From Flavobacteriaceae bacterium (GTDB lineage Bacteria; Bacteroidota; Bacteroidia; Flavobacteriales; Flavobacteriaceae), in assembly GCA_030828025.1 (NCBI GenBank), contig JAURDG010000067.1, positions 1-7,017 of the forward strand: a stretch of 7,017 nucleotides of DNA, given 5' to 3'. The notes below the pieces were generated by a model. The model searched no databases and was not told the DNA's origin. It was given only the letters and a program-made list of their open reading frames with translations. Below, piece after piece: positions 1 through 5,346 of the stretch. A program made the translations under genes and the position numbers. Each line of letters begins with the position of its first letter. Position 1 is the stretch's first letter.

Positions 1-414
1 GACTCTTCAGAGCATAATGCACACGATAGCTTAGCTGCAAAAGCTTTTTTAGATAAGTTTGATGAAGTCATTTGGGAAGCGAATGAGCCCAACGAATTAG
101 GAGTTTTGGGTCTGATGTTTCAATCAGTACCCCAACAGGCTAGATTGGCCATGGGGTCTTTTGATGATACAAATCAGCCTATTTTCGATAAATGTGATTT
201 ATTATTATTTGGCGAAACAGCTAATATTGTTGGTGGAGACCTCCATTCGATAACCCTCGTCAGTTCGGATAGTGAAGGAGATTTGGCAGGCATAAAATTG
301 ATTATTCATATCAATGCCAACATGCTTACAATGAGATTTGAACGCTTTCTGTTATCAAGAACAATCTACATGACTAAAAACGATGCCTTAACCGCATCTT
401 CTTTCTGTATTTAA
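1..414 (+). CDS. C-terminal part of an unrecognised protein (5' end outside window)
   Basis: The frame is open from base 1 to a TAA at 412-414, giving 138 codons; the true start lies upstream of the window. I do not recognise the family. The visible part begins with an acidic, helix-like stretch, then a mixed hydrophobic region (FDKCDLLLFGETANIVGGD) followed by strand-like segments (SITLVSSD, IKLIIHINA), and ends in SSFCI. No signal peptide, transmembrane helix or catalytic motif can be seen in this fragment. It looks coding because the frame is uninterrupted and amino-acid use is that of a soluble globular protein. It ends 38 nt before amt on the same strand, so co-transcription with amt is possible but not shown. 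Confidence 0.7.
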   Translation, partial: DSSEHNAHDSLAAKAFLDKFDEVIWEANEPNELGVLGLMFQSVPQQARLAMGSFDDTNQPIFDKCDLLLFGETANIVGGDLHSITLVSSDSEGDLAGIKLIIHINANMLTMRFERFLLSRTIYMTKNDALTASSFCI

Positions 415-438
415 AAAAATGGTTATTTTCGACACTTA

Positions 439-450
439 TTTAAATTTAAA
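439..450. repeat. 12-bp AT palindrome directly upstream of the amt start
   Basis: TTTAAATTTAAA is a perfect self-complementary 12-mer ending two bases before the amt ATG. No Shine-Dalgarno sequence is present, and A-rich sequence just upstream of a start codon is usual in Bacteroidota, so this may simply be a translation-initiation context. An operator role is possible but nothing else supports it. Confidence 0.3.
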
Positions 451-452
451 CG

Positions 453-1697
453 ATGAACGAAACGGTCAACACTATTACGGAACACATTAAGGCAATTGAT
501 ACGGTTTGGGTAGCACTTTGCGCCGCCATGATCTTCTTAATGGAGGGCGGGTTTGCGCTCCTTGAGGCTGGATTCGTCCGTCGAAAAAACGCTATGAGTA
601 TCATTGCTAAAGTAATCATAGACGTTGCGTTTGGGGGCATTGCTTTTTTTGTTCTTGGTTTTGGTATTGCCTACGGCAACTCTAACGGTTGGTTTGCCTT
701 TGACTGGGGAATTACGCAAGGCGATATAGGGTTGGGATTTGCGGTTTCCAATAACTTGTTTTGGTTTATTCAATTGGGCTTTGCCATCGCTGCCATTTCC
801 ATCGTTTCGGGGGCAATCGCAGAACGGATGAAAATTTCTGCCTATGCTGTACTGGTGGTTGTTTTCTGTGCTTTGCTTTACCCTTTGGTAGCCAATTGGG
901 TGTGGAACCCTAACGGTTGGTTGGCCAAAGAAGGGTTTATCGACTTTGCTGGGTCAGCTGCTGTACACACTATGGGTGGGTTTGCCGCCTTGGCTGCTGC
1001 TTTAGTATTAGGTCCGCGATTAGGAAAATACAATGAAGATTGATCGGCCAATTCAATTCCTGGTCATAATTTGCCTCTAGCCGCTGTGGGTGCCTTTATT
1101 CTTTGGTTCGGTTGGTTTGGGTTCAATCCTGGTTCTACCCTTGGTGCCATAGGAAACTGGGAGGCAATCGGAAACATCATCGTAAACACATTTTTGGCAT
1201 CGGCGGCAGGTGGCGTCTCTACCATGATTTATACCTATTATTCTTACGGAAAAATTGATGTTACTATGGTCATCAATGGGGTGCTTGCTGGCTTAGTCGC
1301 CATTACGGCGGGGTGTAGTGTGGTTAGTCCTAGTGCCGCTATAATCATTGGTCTTATCGCTGGGATATTGGTTGATGTCGCCGTTTTATGCGTTGATAAG
1401 CTAAAAATTGATGATCCTGTTGGTGCCATTGCCGTACATGGTGTAAACGGATTGTTTGGCACGATTGCCGTCGGGCTATTCGCTACTGAAAACGGCTTGT
1501 TTCATGGTGGTGGCACCGAATTATTGGTCACTCAACTGATTGGCGTGTCTGTTATCGCCTTATTTTCTTTTTTATTAACTTTCGTTACTATGAAATTACT
1601 TAAAATGACCATAGGCATTCGAATATCAGAAAAAGACGAGTTGGCGGGTATTGATGAAAGCGCTTTGGGCGTAAATGCATATAATCTTGACAATTAA
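453..1697 (+). pseudogene. amt: Amt-family ammonium channel, interrupted by an in-frame TGA
   Basis: Inner-membrane ammonium channel of the Amt/MEP/Rh family, which moves ammonium into the cell as a trimer and is gated by PII. Ignoring the internal stop, the frame encodes 414 positions, normal for the family, with about 11 membrane helices and no cleaved signal peptide. The two pore histidines are present: H172 in AAVHTMGG and H329 in AVHGVNG. WFGFNPGS (221-228) carries the conserved Phe-gate and Ser of the ammonium site. GAIAER (120-125) is another family motif. Codon 197 (1041-1043) is TGA, inside the conserved linker KYNED-x-SANSIPGHN, where relatives have Gly; a single GGA-to-TGA change explains it. 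The part before the stop (453-1043, 196 aa) holds helices 1-5; the part after (1044-1697) holds helices 6-11 in the same frame with no other lesion and no ATG near its beginning. glnK follows after 18 nt. If the stop is real, the product is a half channel without H329. Confidence 0.88.
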
Positions 1698-1715
1698 TAT
1701 CTAAAGCATTTTAAT

Positions 1716-2054
1716 ATGAAAAAAATAGAAGCGATTATCCGTAAATCAAAATTTCATGAAGTAAAAGAAGCCCTACACCATGTTGGGGTTACTTTTTTTA
1801 GCTATTGGGATGTGACGGGCATCGGAAACGAAAAAAAAGGAAGTGTGTATAGAGGAGTAAGCTACAGCACCTCAGAAATTCAACGGAGGTATTTGTCTAT
1901 TGTTGTCAATGACGCCTTTGCGCAACCTGCCATAGATGCCATACTCAGTGCTGGTAAAACGGACGAGGTAGGCGACGGAAAAATATTTGTGTCCACAATA
2001 GATCAGGCGTACCGCATCAGAACGGGCGAAAAAGGAGGCGAATCTTTGAACTAA
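1716..2054 (+). CDS. glnK: PII nitrogen regulatory protein (GlnK type)
   Basis: A 112-residue PII signal protein, the usual length. PII trimers bind ATP/ADP and 2-oxoglutarate in the cytoplasm and plug Amt channels through the T-loop; the amt-glnK order is the classic functional pair. Visible family signatures are the N-terminal strand MKKIEAIIRKSKF, the T-loop region about 36-54 with VYRGVSY (44-50), the B-loop GDGKIFV (about 82-88) and the C-terminal RIRTGEKGG. Y50 aligns with the uridylylated Tyr51 of E. coli GlnK. The T-loop is one residue shorter than in E. coli, and the Gln39 that helps bind Mg-ATP/2-oxoglutarate is Glu or Asn here (GIGNEKKG); the Lys58 position is Arg57. I recognise this as the Bacteroidota form, so these are probably lineage traits, not damage. 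The start has only a weak A-rich upstream context. With amt interrupted, its partner may be absent, and its expression could suffer from polarity. Confidence 0.95.
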   Translation: MKKIEAIIRKSKFHEVKEALHHVGVTFFSYWDVTGIGNEKKGSVYRGVSYSTSEIQRRYLSIVVNDAFAQPAIDAILSAGKTDEVGDGKIFVSTIDQAYRIRTGEKGGESLN

Positions 2055-2133
2055 GCAACGCCTAACCTCTTTGTCTGGTGGTGCGCTTAAGCTGTACGAT
2101 TACATCCTGCAACAACATGAATGCTCCTCAATA

Positions 2134-2166
2134 GTTGTGCGTGGTACGCATATTTCTTTATCTTTG
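2134..2166 (+). promoter_or_regulatory. Bacteroidota-type promoter for the thioredoxin/ApbE operon
   Basis: TATCTTTG at 2159-2166 matches the Bacteroidota -7 consensus TAnnTTTG exactly. GTTG at 2134-2137 stands 21 nt upstream, within the usual spacing for the -33 TTG box. It lies in the 202-nt gap between glnK and the operon. Transcription would begin at roughly 2170-2174, leaving a leader of about 85 nt before the preferred start at 2257. I see no conserved FMN-riboswitch core in that leader. Confidence 0.62.
2136..2152. promoter_or_regulatory. Short dyad inside the promoter spacer: operator or weak terminator
   Basis: TGCGT (2138-2142), a GGT loop, and ACGCA (2146-2150) form a perfect 5-bp inverted repeat, extendable by a G-T wobble and one T-A pair. 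It sits between the -33 and -7 boxes of the operon promoter, where a repressor could act. It is also followed by the T-rich stretch TATTTCTTTATCTTT, so it could equally be a weak rho-independent terminator for amt-glnK. The sequence alone does not decide. Confidence 0.4.
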
Positions 2167-2256
2167 GCTTGAAAATATACGATGACGCTGGTTTTTTCGT
2201 TTTCATCAATAACTAAGTTTTTTCAACTACTATTGCCCATAATATTAGAAAGTTAC

Positions 2257-2697
2257 ATGACATCTTTTAAACATTTTTTTCTCCTCAGTTTTGGCTTGCT
2301 CACCTTTTCGGGAAACGCCCAAGTTTTTCAGTCCGAATGGGAAACGGCCTTAAAATTAAGTGAGGCACAAGATCGGTTATTGGTTTTGGTCTTTGCTGGT
2401 TCTGATTGGTGTGGCCCGTGTATTAAGCTCGATAAAGAAGTCTGGCAAGATCCTTCTTTTGAACGCTTTGCCAAAGAATCGCTGGTTGCTTACAGGGCAG
2501 ACTTCCCGAGAAAGAAAGCAAATAAGCTACCCGACGTATTAAGTGCTACAAACAAAAAACTCGCTGCAGCCTACAATCCCAATGGCTACTTTCCATTGGT
2601 GGTTATTCTGAAACAAGGAACGGTCGTCGCCCAAATGGGTTACGAAAAAATTGGTCCTTCTGGCTACATTGAAAAATTAAAAAAGCTTATCGATTGA
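2257..2697 (+). CDS. Exported thioredoxin-fold protein
   Basis: A 146-residue thioredoxin-like protein predicted to act outside the cytoplasm. Residues 1-21 are a typical signal peptide, with a hydrophobic core after FKH and probable cleavage at GNA-Q22. The fold follows: strand LLVLVFAGSDW, active site C52-G-P-C55 in the context DWCGPCIKLDKEVW, and the cis-proline P113 in GYFPLVV. It resembles the Thioredoxin_7 type found in many Bacteroidota envelope proteins. Its job would be to reduce or exchange disulfides or handle thiols of periplasmic partners. The reading frame extends up to an ATG at 2182, but that start would put 25 extra, mostly hydrophobic residues ahead of a perfect signal peptide, so 2257 is preferred. 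It is the first gene of the operon, and its TGA stop overlaps the apbE start. The nearest obvious thiol partner is the Cys-x-Cys tail of the DUF4266 lipoprotein two genes downstream (inference). Confidence 0.88.
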   Translation: MTSFKHFFLLSFGLLTFSGNAQVFQSEWETALKLSEAQDRLLVLVFAGSDWCGPCIKLDKEVWQDPSFERFAKESLVAYRADFPRKKANKLPDVLSATNKKLAAAYNPNGYFPLVVILKQGTVVAQMGYEKIGPSGYIEKLKKLID

Positions 2698-3674
2698 ACG
2701 CCCTTTATCTTTCGTTTTTGTTTTTTTTAAACATAAGCAGTATTACTGCGCAACAGATTTTTTCCAGATCGATGACCCTGATGGGAAGTGGTTTTGAGAT
2801 TACTGTCGTTGCCGAAAATCAACAACAGGCCAATCACTATATCGATATGGCAGTTGCCGAAATAGTGCGAATCGAGCGGCTTATTTCTTCTTGGGATCCA
2901 AAGTCAGAAACAAGTGAAGTCAATCGCAATGCAGGTGTTGCAGCCGTTACTGTTTCTCCAGAGCTTTTTTCGCTTATTGAGCGGGCAATTGCCATTTCAA
3001 AAATCACGCAAGGAGCATTTGACATCAGCTATGCTTCCATGGATAAAATTTGGACGTTTGATGGGCGCATGACCCAAATGCCCGACCAAGAATTAATACG
3101 CCAAAATGTAGCAAGAGTTGGTTTTGAAAAAGTTGTGTTAAACGCTGCTGAAAACAGTGTTTTTTTAAAAGAAAAAGGCATGAAAATCGGCTTTGGGGGC
3201 ATTGGTAAAGGCTATGCTGCAGATAAAGCATCAACACTATTGGCAGCCAATGGAGTTGCTTCGGGAATCATCAATGCATCTGGAGATATGCGTGCTTGGG
3301 GAACAAAGCCCGACGGTGCCCCTTGGATGGTTGGCATCGTTAATCCTATGGATAAAAGCAAGGTGTTTTCGTGGTTTCCTATCCATGATGGCGCAGTGGT
3401 CACTTCTGGCGATTATGAAAAATTTGCGCTTATTGATGGGGTGCGCTATGGACACATCATCAATCCCAAAACGGGCATGCCCGGGCATGAGTTGATTAGT
3501 TCAACGGTCATGGCACCCAAAGCCGAGTTAGCAGACGCCCTGGCAACCTCCTTGTTTGTGATGGGTATTGAGGCTGGCCTAGATATGATTGACCAACTAG
3601 CAGGCATAGAATGCGTGTTGGTGGACAGTAAACAAAATATTTATTCCTCAAAAAACATTAAATTGACACCATGA
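2694..3674 (+). CDS. apbE: FAD:protein FMN transferase, ApbE family, exported
   Basis: A 326-residue ApbE enzyme. The family uses Mg2+ to split FAD, attaching FMN through a phosphoester to Thr or Ser of extracytoplasmic proteins and releasing AMP. Motifs in order are GGIGKGYAADKA (168-179), NASGDMRAWG (194-203), TSGDYEKF (237-244), HIINPKTG (254-261) and DALATS (281-286), whose D281 and T285 match the metal-binding pair. All key residues appear present. The N-terminus is a signal peptide, probably cut at ITA-Q20, with no lipobox cysteine, so a soluble periplasmic enzyme is expected. The start is TTG at 2694, which overlaps the upstream TGA in TTGA; no ATG lies upstream in frame after the stop at 2670-2672, and the next ATG would remove the signal peptide. 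The TTGA and ATGA junctions on its two sides suggest translational coupling. No FMN-binding (NqrC/RnfG type) substrate gene is adjacent, so the target is probably DUF4266 or DUF3570 (inference). Confidence 0.95.
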   Translation: MNALYLSFLFFLNISSITAQQIFSRSMTLMGSGFEITVVAENQQQANHYIDMAVAEIVRIERLISSWDPKSETSEVNRNAGVAAVTVSPELFSLIERAIAISKITQGAFDISYASMDKIWTFDGRMTQMPDQELIRQNVARVGFEKVVLNAAENSVFLKEKGMKIGFGGIGKGYAADKASTLLAANGVASGIINASGDMRAWGTKPDGAPWMVGIVNPMDKSKVFSWFPIHDGAVVTSGDYEKFALIDGVRYGHIINPKTGMPGHELISSTVMAPKAELADALATSLFVMGIEAGLDMIDQLAGIECVLVDSKQNIYSSKNIKLTP

Positions 3675-3883
3675 TTAAAAAACTAATGTTCATACTCCTT
3701 TTGGGGTGTATCACTCAAGGGTGTGCTACGATTAAGGCTTATGAAAAAATCAACATCAATGATCCGGATATGGAGCTGAACGCCTATATATGTGAGCGTT
3801 TTGAAACCACCTTTCAGGTGTATAGAGAGGCCGCTGCAGGTGCCAACGGAGGAAAATTAGGAGGCGGCTGTGGGTGTAATTAA
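3671..3883 (+). CDS. DUF4266 small lipoprotein with C-terminal Cys-x-Cys
   Basis: A 70-residue protein of the DUF4266 type. It has a lysine-led hydrophobic signal followed by two possible lipidation cysteines: C13 (LLGC, the better lipobox) and C18 (QGCATIK, the position usual for the family). The mature part is short and conserved: NDPDME (30-35), a helix-like middle RFETTFQVYREAA, then a glycine-rich tail ending GGGCGCN with C67 and C69. The CxC tail could bind a metal, form a strained disulfide, or exchange thiols with the thioredoxin-fold protein of the operon. The ATG overlaps the apbE stop in ATGA, and the end overlaps the DUF3570 gene by 14 nt. DUF4266 genes usually sit beside DUF3570 and ApbE genes; their molecular role is unknown to me. 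Anchored at the inner leaflet of the outer membrane, it could link the periplasmic enzymes to the barrel (inference). Confidence 0.9.
   Translation: MIKKLMFILLLGCITQGCATIKAYEKININDPDMELNAYICERFETTFQVYREAAAGANGGKLGGGCGCN
3859..3864 (+). promoter_or_regulatory. Strong Shine-Dalgarno-like AGGAGG before a GTG start
   Basis: AGGAGG ends 5 nt before the GTG at 3870 and lies within the codons for the glycine-rich tail of the DUF4266 gene. It supports GTG 3870 as the start of the DUF3570 gene, for which no ATG is available between that point and the end of the signal peptide core. Such sites are uncommon in Bacteroidota, and glycine codons can create this sequence by chance. Confidence 0.45.
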
Positions 3884-5339
3884 GTACAAATCGCTTGTTA
3901 TTGCATGTGTGCTGATGGCGAGTGTGGGTCAAGCGCAAGACTCCTTGTTGACGTACAAGAAAAAAGTATTGGAAAATACCGAAGTCGATATGCTAATGAG
4001 CTACTATGAGCAAACAGGGACACATGCGGCGGTTTCGGGTGGTATAGGTAATGAGGCACTGACCAACTACACCCCAACCATAGTGGTAAAAATGCCCTTG
4101 TCAGCCGACGAAGTACTCACGGCAGATGTTGGGATTTCTGCCTACACATCGGCGAGCTCTAGTAACGGAAATCCGTTTAATAAAACTGGTGCTTCGGGCG
4201 GAGGCTACAACGACGACGACGACGACGATGATGATGATGGCGACTATACAAATGGCGCCAATACAGCGCCTAGTGGTTCGCCGTGGGTGGCTTCTTCTGG
4301 TGCTTCTTATAAAGATGTGCTTACGTCAATAGCATTGAATTATGCCCGTAGTTCCGAAGACCGGAACACCATTTGGAACACGCGCTTGTCAACCAGTTTT
4401 GAATACGACTACGAGTCTTTTGGAATAGGTGCTGGTGTTTCTAAGCTTTTAGCAGATAAAAATGCTGAACTATCACTAAAAGCACAGGTGTATCTCGATA
4501 GGTGGAAGCCCATTACACCTACAGAAATTCACGAGTTTTTACAGTTTGGCGATACGTTTCTTACCAACGACAGGAGCTATTTTTGGAATGTTAGTGTCAT
4601 CGATGCTCAAGGGGTTCCCAGTACTGCATATCGCCCGCTTGCGGTGGACTATGACAGAGTTGATCGAAATACCTATTCTGCAAGTTTCTTGTTTTCTCAA
4701 ATACTAAGTTCATTTGCGCAAGTTGCTCTATTTGCCGATTTTGTGCAGCAAGAGGGCTTGTTGTCCAACCCGTTACAGCGCGTATATTTTTCGGATAGAC
4801 CCAATTATTTTATTGGCGAAGCCAATCAAATTCCGTTCTACGATACCACACAAAACACGGCTGTTTTTCAACTTGCCGATGATGTGGAACGCTTACCTAA
4901 CAGCCGAACCAAAATCCCTGTTGGTGCACGACTGCATCTTTATCTTAGCGAGCGACTTGTCGTCAGGAGCTACTTTAGGCACTATTGGGACGATTGGGGG
5001 ATCTCGTCCAACACACTTCAACTTGAACTGCCCATTAAATTGGGGCTGAATTGGAAAATAACGCCCACTTATCGATTTTATAATCAAACTGCAGCAGACT
5101 ACTTTGCCCCTTTCGATCAACATCTATCAACGCAGTCCTTTTATACTTCCGACTATGACTTGTCGGCGTTTGATAGCCGTCAATGGGGATTGGGTGTTAG
5201 TTATACCGATTTGTTTACCGCAAAACGTATTTGGAAAGCGGGCTTAAAGTCCGCCGATATTCGGTATCAACGCTACAGCCGCTCTGATGGCTTAAGGGCA
5301 AGCATTGTTTCAACAGCAATCAAATTTATATTGGATTAA
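3870..5339 (+). CDS. DUF3570 protein, probable outer-membrane beta-barrel
   Basis: A 489-residue exported protein of the DUF3570 type. Residues 1-22 form a signal peptide (cut near GQA-Q23). Most of the rest alternates polar and hydrophobic residues in short amphipathic segments rich in Tyr, Phe, Trp and Asn, e.g. KDVLTSIALNYARS, TRLSTSFEYDYESFGIGAG and AELSLKAQVYLDRW, as expected of an outer-membrane barrel. A low-complexity insert at about 93-146 contains TSAS (93-96), TGAS (106-109), nine consecutive Asp (115-123) and SGAS (143-146). The [ST]GA[ST] motifs resemble the sites that ApbE flavinylates, and ApbE is encoded two genes upstream. The start is GTG, overlapping the DUF4266 gene by 14 nt, with AGGAGG in front. 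Function is unproven; a surface or transmembrane redox conduit carrying covalent FMN is an inference from context. The C-terminus is IKFILD, not the common terminal aromatic residue. Confidence 0.88.
   Translation: MGVIKYKSLVIACVLMASVGQAQDSLLTYKKKVLENTEVDMLMSYYEQTGTHAAVSGGIGNEALTNYTPTIVVKMPLSADEVLTADVGISAYTSASSSNGNPFNKTGASGGGYNDDDDDDDDDGDYTNGANTAPSGSPWVASSGASYKDVLTSIALNYARSSEDRNTIWNTRLSTSFEYDYESFGIGAGVSKLLADKNAELSLKAQVYLDRWKPITPTEIHEFLQFGDTFLTNDRSYFWNVSVIDAQGVPSTAYRPLAVDYDRVDRNTYSASFLFSQILSSFAQVALFADFVQQEGLLSNPLQRVYFSDRPNYFIGEANQIPFYDTTQNTAVFQLADDVERLPNSRTKIPVGARLHLYLSERLVVRSYFRHYWDDWGISSNTLQLELPIKLGLNWKITPTYRFYNQTAADYFAPFDQHLSTQSFYTSDYDLSAFDSRQWGLGVSYTDLFTAKRIWKAGLKSADIRYQRYSRSDGLRASIVSTAIKFILD
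4212..4238 (+). repeat. (GAY)9 trinucleotide run encoding nine Asp
   Basis: Five GAC followed by four GAT codons encode D115-D123 of the DUF3570 protein. The block arrangement of the two codons looks like expansion of two short repeats. Slippage would change length in whole codons without breaking the frame. The acidic run may bind Ca2+ or other cations in an exposed loop (inference). Confidence 0.9.
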
Positions 5340-5346
5340 TTCCCCA

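Noticed and set aside
415..452. NtrC-type or TAnnTTTG promoter for amt
   Set aside because: Neither motif is convincingly present; TAAATTTA at 441-448 is too close to the ATG and lacks the final G.
537..773. Antisense open frames inside amt, apbE and the DUF3570 gene
   Set aside because: They are shadows of strongly recognisable genes, with no family resemblance or start context of their own.
1041..1043. UGA recoded as glycine (alternative code) or selenocysteine
   Set aside because: TGA is used as the natural stop of the thioredoxin-fold gene (2695-2697) and apbE (3672-3674), at positions that fit family lengths and operon overlaps. The Amt site is glycine in relatives, not cysteine, and no selenocysteine-type hairpin was evident.
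1071..1697. A separate gene starting at TTG 1071
   Set aside because: It is the in-frame continuation of amt (helices 6-11), and the TTG codon falls at a leucine in the conserved linker. No independent start signal is seen.
2182..2256. Longer thioredoxin-gene start at 2182
   Set aside because: It adds 25 residues before a complete signal peptide starting at 2257.
2167..2256. FMN riboswitch in the leader of the operon
   Set aside because: The leader is short and no conserved multi-helix core was recognised.
5305..5346. TTG start of the phosphatase inside the DUF3570 gene
   Set aside because: It would place a polar extension ahead of the lipoprotein signal; tandem ATGs just after the DUF3570 stop fit better.
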